The notes beneath the pieces were generated by a model. That model was not told where the DNA came from. It saw only the letters and a program-made list of their open reading frames with translations, and did no database searches. Source: Bugula neritina (Eukaryota; Bryozoa; Gymnolaemata; Cheilostomatida; Bugulidae). Taken from it: 64,000 bases of DNA. Position numbers and translations under genes: made by a program. The first letter of the stretch is position 1; the number at the start of each line of letters is the position of its first letter. Below, in pieces: positions 36,501 to 52,200 of the stretch. The stretch spans positions 1,335,001 through 1,399,000 of the forward strand of contig OZ037765.1 in assembly GCA_964035545.1 (NCBI GenBank). The letters run 5' to 3'.

Positions 36501-39500
36501 TGTCACGTGACGATAGTCATGTCACCGACACTGCTTAAGTTGTACTGCTTCAACTGCCTGCTGTACAGCCGTACAGTTTTAACTGTGCAGTCCTAGTAGA
36601 TATTATCATGTTAAACACAAACTTACTATGACTATAATCAGATATAGTAGATATCCTTAACATGTGGCTACTAAAGTGTGGACTGGTTTATGGACCCCCA
36701 AGGGTCCTTGAGACGCTTGTAAGAACGCTAGTCAGCTGTTTCAAATACACAACATATTGAAGGAGATGATTTTAGATGAAATATTGTATAACTGGTATTT
36801 TCTTGACAGTCCACTTGTAAGAATGAGTAGAAGGATAGAGGATAGAGGGGAAGGATAGAGGATAGAGTGGAAGGATACAGGAGAGAGTAGGGGACAGAAA
36901 ATAAGACAATGACACATCACATGCAAGCACTGAATTAGCCTAATGAATGGGTGACAATAAATCTACTAAACTCTGTTAAACAGTAGAGATTTGACATATG
37001 AATACGGATTAGACAAGAATAATAATATCCAATATTCATGCAGCTTATGAAGATAGACATACTGTCTATTATCATGCTATGATATAGTGAAATTACTCCA
37101 CAAATTAGATTACCCATACCAGAAATAAAACTAATATTTCCAGCATTGTAGTGCCACTCACTTCTGTTAGATATTATACAGAATTTTAGCTGCTGGTTAA
37201 ATCTTAAGATGTGTTGGAAATAGATGGACTTCAAAGGCATTAAATCAGAGGATCTGTAGAGGAGATGGGGGGGGGGGGGGTGAATCAGTGCCTCATGTTA
37301 CACTCAGCCAATCATGAAATAACTGTATTAGCAAATCACACTACAACATTTACCAATCCAGCCACCCACTCACTCAGTTTTGTTCCCAATAGTCAAACTC
37401 AAAGTCAAAATTGACCCACACTACAGCCATGTGAGTATGGTTGACCATGCTGTGAGCACCATTCTGTCTAGACACAGTTACATCTAGAAAATTCCTTATC
37501 CAAGACATTGTGTGGGAGTTTTCTTACCTCCACAACTAAAGTGCACCTGCCCTCTAATATTGACTGATTCCCAAGAGAGTTACCTTAAAACATTGACCTA
37601 ATTCAACCCTTTGTCAGTGACTAGCAGACAAGCTGGACAATTATTATATTTCCTCTTACAACAAGACTCTAGTTGTTTCTAAGTTGTCTAAACCAGATAC
37701 TTGAACATTTTAGATCTAAAACTAAAGCATTTTTCAATCAGCAATTGAAATGTTTACACAATTTAAATGTAGTTATATTCCACAGAATCTATACGTGAGG
37801 GTGCGTGTGTACGGACAACCACAGTATGTTCCATCAGAACAAAGGCCACATAAATCTGCTACAGTTTAATTAGTCATATTGATTATACAGATAGACAGTG
37901 CCAGGGCTCTACCTAGTTACTTATTCTAATGTAAACTGCCTTAGCCGTCTTAACATAGCAATAGCATGCTGTACAACAGTAATAGTAGCTTATATACAGA
38001 TGTTATTTATCCCCTTTCTGTGTATTCACTACAAGTCAGAGAGCTACTGATTTAATCCACTTCTTCTCTAATCCTAACTTTGAGGTAATCGATAGGAAAT
38101 CTTAGGAAATCATTCACTGGAAAAATAACGACTAATAAATCTCATATTCTAAACATTTATAGAGTTGCAGGAACTTAGAACTCAACATTTTATGTTTCAA
38201 CGACTCAAGATGTTCACAGACCGAAAACTTAATGTTACTTGAGACATGAAGTAACAAATACAGGAATATTGATATCAAGTATAAACTCAACTCAATACAA
38301 GAACTCCCATGTATCAACATGAAGGAACAACGAAATTAGGAAAAGCCTGTGTTCTAGATAGGTAATATCTCAAAAAGAAGTTATGACCAAGACACATTCC
38401 ACATTGAAATCCATAAAGAGATTTAAAAAAACTCAGACTATGGATAATAGAAATGGAAGTTACGTTAAGCTTTACAGGATAAATTATCAACATCTTCCTA
38501 GAGATCATATCAACTTTTAACTCTTGGTGACAAATTTGTAACGAAATCAGATTTAGCTACAACCCAAAAGAGTCTGAGAGTTTGAGAGGCTCAGAACGCC
38601 CACCAACACAGAGGTAAATGTTACTTGAAAGTTCAGCATAGACTGTCACATCAGTTATCTTGTAAAATAAACCAAGACAAATACCAACTCACCACAGGGA
38701 GGTCCCTGAACTGGAGGTTTGGGAGATCCTACGTAACATTTAGTGCTGGACTTTGGAACATAGACTCTCCACCTGCTCTTGTCTGCATCGCATTCAGTGT
38801 ACGTGTAGTGAAGGTCACTCTAAGGTCATACAAAGTTATAATACAAATAACACTTACAGCTTATGCAATACAATTACACCCCTGGAAAGCCCCCAATCCT
38901 TGTAGTAGTAATAGTACGGGCTTTATGAACCTAAGGAGTTACAGGGGCAAGTAAAAAACTTGTTGACTTTAAACCATTGGTTTGGATGGGTTAGGGTCCT
39001 AAGAAAGTCGCATTAGGGGTTATCATAGGTTTCCTACATACACAAGATTATATAATATGCAAGAATGGTGTAATGGACCAATCATATTATTAATATATAT
39101 CAATTATTATATTATTGATGGCATAAATTATAATATATTAATACAGTATCACAATAATAATAGCATAGTAGATTGTAGTGAAAAATGAATATAGTTTTAG
39201 TGTAACTATGTTGTTAAAGCTAGTCCATAGAGATATTATTTGCCTTTTGCGGACATTGCATTTCACCTCTTCATAATATTATTACAATATAACCTAGCAA
39301 AACTAGGTTATCTTAAATTATTTATTATCTAATGAATATTTATGTCTGCAAAGGTGAAACTACGAGATACATTAGCATGCAAATAGTATATTACACATTC
39401 ATTGCATTAATATTTTATGTGTACATGGTATTCATAGGATTACTATTTCATGAGTACATGTGAACCATTGGTTTATCAATTCTAGTTTCAAGTTGAAGCC

Positions 39501-40714
39501 TTAAAAATGAGAGCTTTTGTTGCAATAAAGAATGAATGAGGAAGTTAAGTGTTGATAGCGAAATTGAATAAAATACAAAGACTTGTTCAAAATGCCATAG
39601 AAACTCAAACTAGAATATAAGTTTAATGAATGCTGTGAGAATCATCAAATTCCTATGTTCTTTTGTAACCGGCTTATAATACATTGATATCAAAACATCA
39701 ATTGAAAAATATTCACCAGGGTGTGAAACTTCCTTCATCAGTTGTCCAAATTTAAGATGAAACTATAAAATACACCTCTCTTATATTATATTGTGGTCAT
39801 TACCCAATACATATATTTCTGTTTACAGTTTACAACAAAAGTTCCAAGTTTGAAACAAATATAAAATGCAAAATTTAAATAATAATTTGCTTCAAAGTAG
39901 GGGTGACAGATCAAAATATTGTTTTACAATTTAAATTTGAAACTTATTTAGATTCTGGTTAATAAGGTCATGATAAAAATTTGTGCAAGCATTTTGTGCA
40001 ATGTGTTTCCTGGTTTCATAAGTTACTCATATTTTGCTCATAAATAGGTCTTATCTAAATAATTAGGCAGTAGATAAACTAACATAAAAATGTAGCTAGT
40101 ACAGCACTTTCTATGCAGTTCAAACCTGCAAAGTATTATATGAAATCAAATTTAATATCTTCATGTTGGCCGGGATAGATGATTGATTAAAAATAGGATA
40201 GTTACATAGTGATACTGGTTCTGCAATGCAATAAAATAAAATAGCTATCAATTATATAATTATAATTTGATATAATCAGTAAATGTAATAACCAAGTGTA
40301 AGTCTAATAAGTCCATCCTTCAAACTCATGGTTAAACTTAAACCTAATTATAATAGCTTTAATTACATCCAGTTTCACAATCACAATGACTTCAAGCTAA
40401 ACATCAACTTCTATTCTTCTATTATATATTACTATATGTATTGTAACTGATGATTCATTAATTGTATATTTAAAAAATTAGTTTTATAAACAATTAGTAT
40501 TACTATCTAGCAATTCTGTAAAAATGAGGTGAGGGATTTATTTTTCATTTAATATTTCAGCCCGAGTTTCAGTGAGACAAGTGAGTCCGAGTGAGGGTGT
40601 CAGTGTGAGTCTGAGTGTTGTACTTGTTACCTCGGTGCATTCGGGGATCTGTGCTCCGACTTCTCCAACAAAGCTTTCAGCTAGTATTATGCATATGATA
40701 AGCGTAAACTTCAT
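24558..40714 (-). CDS. ELAPOR: ELAPOR1/2 (EIG121, KIAA1324-like) type I membrane protein
   Basis: Twenty exons used per transcript, about 980 aa (human about 1013): 40714-40631, 38819-38693, 35488-35290, 34936-34792, 34557-34456, 34074-33972, 33580-33467, 33303-33182, 32902-32770, 32500-32345, 32097-31883, 31548-31304, 31088-30873, 30531-30375 or 29600-29459, 27570-27405, 27045-26932, 26670-26502, 25933-25781, 25671-25503, 24611-24558. It starts with a signal peptide (KFTLIICIILAESFVGEVGA), then cysteine-rich repeats (DQDCIDCPAGTYSVGNGVRY, CTPCKPGFYSS, CPSCNPGES), a mannose-6-phosphate-receptor-like region, CYGGTCDGC, one membrane helix (VASTTLVVLLLFLCAVCC) and a cytosolic tail with LEYKYMRLV. 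Vertebrate orthologues act in endosome-lysosome trafficking and autophagy. Divergent from CFAP276. Confidence 0.93.
25022..25502 (-). repeat. 22-bp minisatellite starting at a donor (last ELAPOR intron)
   Basis: About 22 copies of a 22-bp unit fill 25022-25502. In gene orientation the last large exon ends AAAGATAAG and the intron begins GTAATATAACGTACACTCAC. The repeat unit is that same sequence, so the array begins at the first intron base. On the opposite strand each unit reads TTACAGGTGAGT (or GTAAGT), a perfect acceptor joined directly to a donor. Confidence 0.93.
25657..25739 (-). repeat. 34-bp tandem copies of an acceptor plus exon start (ELAPOR)
   Basis: In gene orientation the exon beginning at 25671 starts ACAG/GTTAGAATACAAGTAT. 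The same acceptor plus exon bases recur twice just upstream at a 34-bp period, as ACAGGTTAGAATACAAGTAT and a degraded copy. Upstream acceptors would add non-triplet lengths. Confidence 0.85.
26672..26805 (-). repeat. AT-rich repeat abutting an acceptor (ELAPOR)
   Basis: TATATATAATAAAATATA-type repeats begin a few bases from the acceptor of the exon at 26670. It is low-complexity and may be unrelated to the better-defined arrays. Confidence 0.6.
27048..27150 (-). repeat. Degenerate tandem repeat near an acceptor (ELAPOR)
   Basis: Plus-strand units such as GTGTACTTACAATGTAGAAT recur four times at a period of roughly 26-28 bp, next to the acceptor of the exon at 27045. In gene orientation each unit carries GTAAGTAC, a donor-like motif. 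Confidence 0.65.
28544..28990. mobile_element. MITE-like element with 16-bp terminal inverted repeats
   Basis: The element begins AGTTGCGTTTATACCT and ends AGGTATAAACGCAACT, a perfect 16-bp inverted repeat. It spans 447 bp inside an ELAPOR intron. No ORF of transposase type is present, so it is non-autonomous. No clear target-site duplication was recognised (flanks ACTTA and AGAGT). Confidence 0.85.
29459..29600 (-). CDS. ELAPOR: Alternative ELAPOR exon 14b
   Basis: A 142-base open exon with acceptor TTTCAG and donor GTAGGA. It reads in frame only when entered in phase 2 and leaves in phase 0, the same as the neighbouring exon 14a (30531-30375). It encodes MFDGALYFSAINFTLC, which matches 14a's TADGTTFHHNFNFVLC at D, G, N, F, L and C with identical spacing. 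Joining 14a directly to 14b would break the frame. It is therefore best seen as a mutually exclusive partner of 14a within the lumenal beta-rich domain. A duplicated exon that is no longer used is the alternative. Confidence 0.75.
30375..30531 (-). CDS. ELAPOR: ELAPOR exon 14a
   Basis: A 157-base exon with acceptor TTGTAG and donor GTAAGG, phase 2 in and phase 0 out. It encodes GTTFHHNFNFVLCSGATKR, which lines up with the human KYFHHFTLSLCG segment. This is the form closer to vertebrate ELAPOR. Confidence 0.82.
32925..33150 (-). repeat. Degenerate TATACTTACACTA repeat in ELAPOR intron 8
   Basis: Variants of ACTTACACTATATACT fill most of the intron between the exons 33182-33303 and 32770-32902. 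In gene orientation the units carry GTAAGT-like words near the donor GTAAGT of the upstream exon. Confidence 0.6.
34087..34441 (-). repeat. 15-bp minisatellite filling ELAPOR intron 5
   Basis: About 23 units of ACAGTAGTACTCTAC, with some 12-base variants lacking one TAG, occupy nearly all of a 381-base intron (34075-34455). The array starts 14 bases from the donor (GTTAGTACTGACTATAGAGT) and stops about 12 bases from the acceptor. The donor itself shares the AGTACT core of the unit. Confidence 0.9.
35489..38692 (-). other. Large ELAPOR intron 2
   Basis: No exon was found in these 3.2 kb. It holds a degenerate copy of the fold-back repeat seen in the prominin gene (about 35925-36000, containing TCTAGAACACAGGCTT), a poly-G run near 37268, and GGATAGAGGATAGAG repeats near 36830-36890. 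The rest is unremarkable. Confidence 0.6.
38820..40630 (-). other. ELAPOR intron 1
   Basis: AT-rich, with no exon or transposon recognised. A GAGTGAG/GTGAGTCTGAGTG-rich patch lies near 40565-40620, just before exon 1. Confidence 0.55.
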
Positions 40715-41258
40715 TTTGCAATAAAGATTTAAGTTATATAAAAATAAATAAACTCGCTAGCACATGTAAACACAGATTTAGTTTCATTTACACGGTTTAG
40801 CAACTACTGCAGCTATCAGTATGAGTACCAGGCGTCACTATCACTATGTTTACTGCTAGCCAAATAAATTAATATAAGAAGTAAATTATTACGAAACCTG
40901 ACCAGACAGTTTGAAGATGCGAAAATATAAACAAATTAGAAATCAACATTTTTAATGTCAAATTACAGAAATATTTTTAAAAAATGTAAGTTAAAATTTA
41001 ATAAAATATTTGCAATTTTTTTTTAAACATCGAATGCTATGATAGTTTGAATATCCGTTGCTAGGACACATGACAACCAGTTCGAGCGAACTGGCAACAA
41101 CTTCAGCATATCAATGTAACAAATACAAGTGACAGTATTTACAGCATAGACAGATAATTTATAAGAAATTGTTTAATTGTGTCAAACAGTTTCATCTATC
41201 AAAATTTTGTGTTAATATAATTCGGTAAGTTTAATTTATAGTAAAATTAGGCTAGGGC
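40715..41258. promoter_or_regulatory. Shared 544-bp head-to-head promoter region (ELAPOR / CFAP276)
   Basis: The start codons of the two divergent genes are 544 bp apart. GTTGCTAGGACAC at 41057-41069 resembles an RFX X-box (GTTGCY, a short spacer, then RRNRAC, with one mismatch) about 190 bp before the CFAP276 start. TGTAAACA at 40765-40772 is a forkhead (FOXJ1-type) site. RFX and FOXJ1 are the known regulators of ciliary genes, so both fit an axonemal gene. Whether ELAPOR shares the control is inference. Confidence 0.5.
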
Positions 41259-42872
41259 ATGTCTCAAGTTCAAGCTTCAGGTAGAAATCCTTACCCATAT
41301 CCACTATACGAAAATGATGACACCTATCAAGGCGGAGTCTTTCAAAGGGTAAATATTTGTGCTTAAGCAATTTTAGCCATTATTTCTTATAAAATATTTT
41401 ACACGTGCAAGTATCTCAATTTGTGTAGTGCTCTAAAAGTTGCAGCATTTATTAGTTGATTAACATAGTCTAAATTCATTTTAATGACATATGTTTATTA
41501 CTTATTACAGACAAGTTACTTACAAAATTTACAGTTATAATGCATTGACTTGGGCAATCTAACACATTTTTAATACTATAAATAAGATTAGTATATTCTT
41601 ATTTATAATATAATAAGTACACACATCTAATCAAGCACAATTAATTTCTATTAGAAAGAGCCCTACGGTCTAGGTGAGCATCTAATAGGAGAAAAAGACC
41701 CATGGGTGAGACTGAACAGAACTCCAACACTCAGCAGTGCTAGAAGAGAGGTTTATCACTTTGACCCACAGGCACCAAATGACAGCCTTGACTTCTGCAT
41801 TAAAACGACTTATGATCAACACCAAGAGTTTCTGAAATGTCCTGCAGAGGTCAGGGTGCAGAAAGAAACTCACGGGAATCCAGAAGGGTATGTTTATTTA
41901 TTATTATATAAGTAGTATATTTTATTGATTGTTGAGTATTGATGATAGAAAGAAATTTTATAAATATGATGTTTTGTTTTTATATATCAACTATAATAAA
42001 TATTGTTTTAACTTATTTAGCTTTACATATTTCAGATTCAGTTTATTGATAAGCTTTTTCCTTGGATATATTAAATAAATATTTAAAGTCAAAGTATTAA
42101 TAATACAGACATATAATGACAGGATGTGCTTTCTATAGCTGAAAATAGAAACTGTTGTTCAAATTAATTACATGCATGTGCAATTAATTTGAATTTAACT
42201 GTTATGTAATTTACTAGCTAAGCAAAGTATATTTACGTTTTAAATATATATTTAAATATTTACATTCTAATTTCTTAGTTTTATATGATGTAAATTTCTT
42301 TCTTTTGGATTGCTCTAGTACTTGGTGCGCTTAAAATACATTTTAGAGATTTCATAGTATAGGTATATAGTATATAGTATATAAACTGCCTTGTAGGAGA
42401 GTCTTGAAGAATAGAATTGTTGAAATACCTGTCCCGCCACCTGAATTGGGACATCCTCTGAAAAAATGTGAACAAAAACAGAAAAAATCCTTGCACCAAG
42501 CAAAGGGAAATATCTGTAAGTACAATCTATATTATTATCATGTCTATAGCTAAAATACTGGCTAAATATCTGCTTGAGCTGTTTTTAAAAAGAAAATTCA
42601 TATATTGAAAACTGTTGAAGTCAGTTGTTATTATGTGTCTAGCTTAAAGAAAATTAACTGATTACTTAAAACCAGATTTCATCTATGATATAGCAGTTAT
42701 ATAAAGTCATAGAGCTTTCAAGATCTCAGAAAAATTAAGTTTGCAAAGTGATTGAATGATTAAAATACACATATGCACATGTTATCTAATTTATTCCACA
42801 GCTGGTCACTACTCGGAGACAACTAACAATGGATTCTCTAGAAAACCAAATGGCAGCTTCTTCTCCACTTAA
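41259..42872 (+). CDS. CFAP276: Cilia- and flagella-associated protein 276 (C1orf194)
   Basis: Four exons (41259-41348, 41655-41887, 42397-42515, 42802-42872) give 170 aa, the same size as the human protein (169). CFAP276 is a microtubule inner protein of motile-cilium doublets. Recognition rests on NPYPYPLYENDDTYQGG, DPWVRLNRTPTLSSARREVY, HFDPQAPNDSLDF and the C-terminal TNNGFSRKPNGSFFST, each with a clear human counterpart (for example TNGGYSRKKDGGFFST). No known folded domain is expected. Start and stop are fixed by the conserved termini. A likely poly(A) signal is AATAAA near 43129. Confidence 0.95.
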
Positions 42873-44056
42873 GTACAGTGTGGCAGTGTGGCAGCACAAT
42901 ACCGCTGACGTCACAGCACACACCGCTGATGTCACAGAAAAATCTGAATCAGTAAAAGAGACAATCACTTTACAATTTACAAGACGTTATTTCACCACAA
43001 CATCGTTAGACTTTAGAATTTACCCTTAGTTTTAGGAGTTGTTTACCTCCACCTAGAACAAATAATTTGTTAGTCTAGAGTCACACAACATAAAAAGATT
43101 GACTAAATTTATTTTCCAAGAATATCAAATAAAGGGACGTTACAAATGGTACAAATTTATAATATTTTACAGCAGCATATATTTTTGTAATTGTCTGTAT
43201 GTTATAAAATCTTATATTGAACAGTATTTAGAAGAATAAAATACTATTTAAAATTCATTTATGAATGTTATTGTTTTAAGAAACATACACAAAATTTCAC
43301 AACTTTAACTGTATACAGCTGAAAATGGGAAATCAATAATGTTTTACATAAATTTTCATATATTGGACTAATGACTAAAAATAGGCATTAGCACATATTT
43401 TGAAATAAACTATTAGGTTGCATCCTATGTACATAGGCCTACATCTATCAAGTCACTTATAAATTTAATAAATTATTGTTAATATTATATTGCAACATTT
43501 AGAGTAACATATGGTGTATTCAGCAAAAAGCCTAAATTGATCATTGATATAGGTATTATGCATCATGCTTCAACACTGATGAAAACTTGAAAGAAAAGAC
43601 TAATATTTTTTATTGATTGACACAATGAGCTGGAAAACACTTTAAATGTCAAAAAAATTTTCTACATAGCTTATTAGATCAGCACATATATTTCTATAAT
43701 CTACTAGAAGTTGTAACTTATATTTAGTATTTATAATAATAATATATATAATAAAGCAAAAGAGCAAGCGGCTATAATATTGACGTGTAAAGAGTTGTTT
43801 ACTCTTGACATAAACTTGAATTTCGCATGCGCTGCTTTACGGAAATGATCATTGAGAACATAGCCGTGTTTCTTATCTCTAATCGATGGGGGTCACAAAG
43901 AGTCTCTGATGTTACTAAGATTATAAGCTACCAACAATTGAAAAAGGAGACTTGATCTTAAAGTTGATGTGTTCCTAATTTTAATTTATGACTCTGAATT
44001 AATATATTCTCTTTTCCTGATTGAAAAACGTTATTAGCCAAAATTGCGTCTGAATT
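42873..44056. other. Intergenic spacer CFAP276-centractin
   Basis: AT-rich, with no exon. AATAAA words near 43129 and 43235 may serve CFAP276. The centractin 5' UTR and promoter should lie at 43800-44056, with no recognisable motif. Confidence 0.5.
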
Positions 44057-47704
<3,648 letters not shown>

Positions 47705-49258
47705 AAACACCGGAGTCTATAGTCAACCATCCCATCATATCTAGTCTTTCTCCGCTATGAACTTGGACTATATCTTGAAGTTTAGCTTAATGAACTTATA
47801 TTTGTCCTCTATATGTATTAAAGGGGAGATAATAATGACTAGATCCTAAGGCTAAGATGTTAGCTACTCAAACCAGCTTCATATTAGCCCAGTTTATTAT
47901 TCAGAAAGTTTAATACTCTGAGATTTTTTCTATTTAAACTTCCAGCGTCATCTCTGAGAATTGTTTTTGTAGAAATTGTATGTTAGTATAAAATGCCAAC
48001 AGAAAAGTTGGGCTTTCAAGGTTGTAAGTTGTTTAGGAATTTCATAGTTTATGTCACACTAGTAGTTTCACTGAGCACTAGTAATTTCACTGAGTACTAG
48101 TAGTTTTACTGAGTGCTAGTAGTTTTACTGAGTGCTAGTTATAGTATCACTCGGTACTAGTAGTGTGACGGTGGACTAGTAGTGTGCCTAAAGAGTGACC
48201 ATATTATATGAACTGGCTTTTACTTGTGTGCACTTTTCTAGTTTTAATTATTTCCTTAAATATTCGTTTTTAGTTAATATGCTTATAACTTTTAGCTTAA
48301 GTTTTTATTCCAATACAATGTAACCTTGTTGACCTATTATTATTATTATATTCAAACACTTTCATCTCTTATTGAAAATCTTGAACCTGTTGGTTAATGT
48401 TTAAATATGTATGTATTATATGTACAAGTACACACATGCATATACACATACATATGTTATGTATACACAATATACATACATACACACATAATAACTATAA
48501 TATACACACATACATATAATATAATTATAATATACACACATACATAATATACAAGTTTACATCCCTTAATTCTGCAATAAAAACTCTATAACACTGATTT
48601 CAAGAACTTCGTACTTGAAAAGCATACAAATATTTTGGTCACTTGACTTTTCATACTATAAGATATAGCAGAATTCTCTCACCACAATTAATGCTTATTG
48701 TTGAACATAAAATGTTTTCCTATAATATGAATAATTTACAACAATGAAGCAGATAATATTAGACACAACGTTATACAACAGATGTTACCAGTATGTCTGT
48801 TAGTTTGTTGTGCACACAGAACTCTAAGTTGTCACATCTCAACACAAAGGTGAGTAGTTTGAAACATAGTAAGCTGTACTTATATTAACACATTGGTTCT
48901 GATGATTGTAGTTTATACTGATAGGCAAATCCATATATCTTGTGAAGATGAGATTTTCAGAAAACTTGCTTTATTAGTAGCTATAACTTGTAACTGACAA
49001 AATGTATATAAAATGTTATGAAAATATTATATGTGCAGCGCTAAAATAAGCTTTTACTTTTAGACTAAGATCTACAATTAATGGAAACTTCTGTCTATGC
49101 TGTCTAACTTCCACTACAAGTTCAGCACTTTACTTACAATTTATGAAATTCTAGAATATACTGAGCATTCTAATGGCATAGTTGTAGTACTGGTTGAGTT
49201 GTTGTATCTATTCTCTAGTCTGAGTCAGATTCACACATAGTCTGAGAGTGATAGACAG
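47705..49258. other. Intergenic spacer centractin-prominin
   Basis: It holds repeats of GAGTACTAGTAGTTTTACT near 48060-48180 and a (CATATACA)n-like stretch near 48410-48550. A candidate first prominin exon lies at 48793-48849 and is described under prominin. Confidence 0.5.
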
Positions 49259-49270
49259 TGGCTGGAGATT

Positions 49271-52200
49271 ATGGCTCTGATGATAGAAGGTCAGACATTG
49301 GACGAAGCTATTGATGCTTACAATGACAGCTTCATACAGTTTCAGTACGACCTTCCGGAGTTCTGGAAAAAGAGGGAGGAAATTGGACTACCTTTGAGTG
49401 ACTCCAGTTTACCGCTCACTAGTCGGGTGGCCAACTTCCTGTTAGTGGAGGTTAACTCGCAAGCGTTTCCATGGGGTTAGTATGTACTGACATGTACTGA
49501 TGTATTTACCATTGAGTTAACCGGTGACTCATCGTAGCTGTCATGCACTACATTTCCAAGCTTCCCATTCTGCTTGAAAACAGTTGCCTAAATGAAACCA
49601 CAACCGTAAGTTCATGCACTCCGCAACCACAAATTCATCGTATGACCTTCTATATTTGCATAATGCAAAACCATGGAAACGCAGTGATGGGAGGAAGGGA
49701 GATTGGAGGGTGCCAGGTTTTTAATTCTGCTCATAGCGTGCAAATCCACAAACAAAGTTTTGTGTCGCTGACACCTAATTTGTCGTAAAAACTTGATAAG
49801 ACCTATTGTCTTCATGATTTATGAGATATATTTTCATAAAAGTGGAATGCCCATTGATAATTTTACACCTTTTCCCGCCACAGACTATAAAGCAAACTTG
49901 TGAAATTTGAACTACCTGCACTAGTTACCTGATATTTAAAACTTTGGATGATTTTATTACTTTAGGCTATCTGTATGGATTCTTCAACATTGAAGATGAG
50001 GAGAGTAGAGCGTTTGAGTTACCCGACGGTCTGATTCAGGTGAGATATCCTGTTAAGTAATCATAAGACTATTTCTATTCATCTTCTGGAATAATCTAGA
50101 AAGATCCATAGAAATGGGTTGATGGTTGTACTTTGCATATTGTGAGGAAAACTTGAGGTCTGTTCAAATCAAGAGACACCAGGCTGTGTGAGTTTTTACT
50201 TAGAATTTGATACAAAAATTAAACTCAAAGCAAGTTTTTCAAATGGATTCTCTGCCACCAGGAAGAGGGAAGACATGTGAATCAGATATACAATTCCTTA
50301 TCTAATATTTAAAGAAAAATCAATTACACAATGCCATATTCTTAAGCATTTGTACTTTAATTCTTACATCATGTGATGTAATATTTCTACAATAAACACT
50401 CCTTTAGCCTCAAATTTTGTAATAGTACAAAACAACACCACAGAAAAGTAATGATTAAAACAGTATAAACTTTGTAGTTATAGGGTGTAAATTTCAATAC
50501 TGACAACATTTACAGCTTGTTTTTACATATTTTTGATTAATAGGACTTATTTTTGATATATTTATTAGTCTGAACGATTTAAAAATTATTTCTCAAGTTT
50601 CTACCTGTAGGCCTAAGACAGTAAACCTGCAAAGATAGCTCTATAATGAATTAAATGTAAAATATATTATACAACATTTAAATTACCTGCAGTATATTTA
50701 TACCTGTATTACTATACCTGTCTTTTCTGATTGCAGATGGCTATAACAAACATGGCTGTATTCTTACCAGCCTTAGTTCTAATCATCGTAGCCTTGTTTC
50801 TACCCTTAATTTACACTGCCACATGTGAGTTTATTAATCATATTAGCTTTTGCAGAAACAGTGCTTTATAATATGCACAATATATGTTATCCTAAATGAA
50901 TGAGTGTTAAAACTGTTTAAAAGCCTTAGTAAAATATAATATGCTTTAAAACGTATGGGCGTTAAGAATATTTAGAGGTAAATTGCCTGCTTTAAAATCA
51001 AATGAAAAGTAAACTCGGTAAAATAATCTCTCAACAGAAAGTATTTTTAGCAACCATCAACCATGAATATAAGCATTAAAGCAAAACTGCTTAGTAACAC
51101 AAAGCTGTCAAATTTTTATCTTTCATAACTTCAGCTGTATAATTTTGTCATAACCTAATATACTTACAGATTTGTACCGATGGAAAGGCTCATGTGGTGG
51201 AGCCGTATCTGTCCACAATCTCATTTACCAGAAGCGATCTATAAAGTTACTAACAGTAGCGGCAGCGGTAGTCAATTGCTTAGTGATCATGTGAGTATAA
51301 CTGCTGACACGTCTTATTGATTGGTGAGAAATGTATCTATAATTCAGAGTGTCTAGTCAGTGCAGTGTCTAGTCAGTGTGTTTATAGTTTATATTCATTT
51401 TCAGAAGTATGTTGGTTTATAGTAGTCACACTAGGTAAACTCATTCAAAGAACTAGGTAAAAATTGCACCGGCAAAAATTGCACAGGTAATAATGGTACA
51501 GGTAATAATGGTACAGGTAATAATGGCATAAATGGCAAAGTAAGTAAAACTGGCACATTTTCAATATTAGGGTTTGAGTGGTGGTTGGGGGTTTGGAATG
51601 AGGGTTTAGGTTTGGGGATGGAGGTTCGAGTTTGGGTTGGAGTTTAAGGGTTGGGGGTTTGAGAAAATTTAACATCAGCATGCCATTCTTACCTACTTTT
51701 GTATTTGTGCTATTAAAACCTGTAACATTATTACCTGTGCCATCTTTACGATGTCATTTTTACCAGTGCCATTTTTTCCAGTCAAATTTTTACCTAAACT
51801 CACTTGCTGTAGTTACTTTGTGTTGATTTACCATGAATAATTGTATTGTAGATTTGGAGTTGTCCAATTTATCAGAAGTGCCAGGCCAGTCGTAAACACT
51901 CTCCCTAATGCTGCATTTCAACTCTTCAAACTGGGATTACACGACTTTGATAAGTTCTTTAAATATTGTATAGAGGTAATTAGATAGTTGGTGTCACTGA
52001 TATACACAGTAATAATTAATGGCTGCTTCACAACTTCTAGTGCCTGACATTTGCAAATTTTGTTGAGCTTGATATTTATAAGTCCTAAGGATGTCATCTG
52101 TAAATAATCTCAAAAAAATACCTGAAAATAACCAACAATTTTTGGTTTTTGAAGTGGGCACAAATTTGTTAATATGCCTTATCCGCTAAAAAGTTGTCTG

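Noticed and set aside
48793-48849. First coding exon of prominin
   Set aside because: It is in phase with 49259 and has a GTGAGT donor, but the 19 residues are not a signal peptide; kept only as a possibility in the prominin entry.
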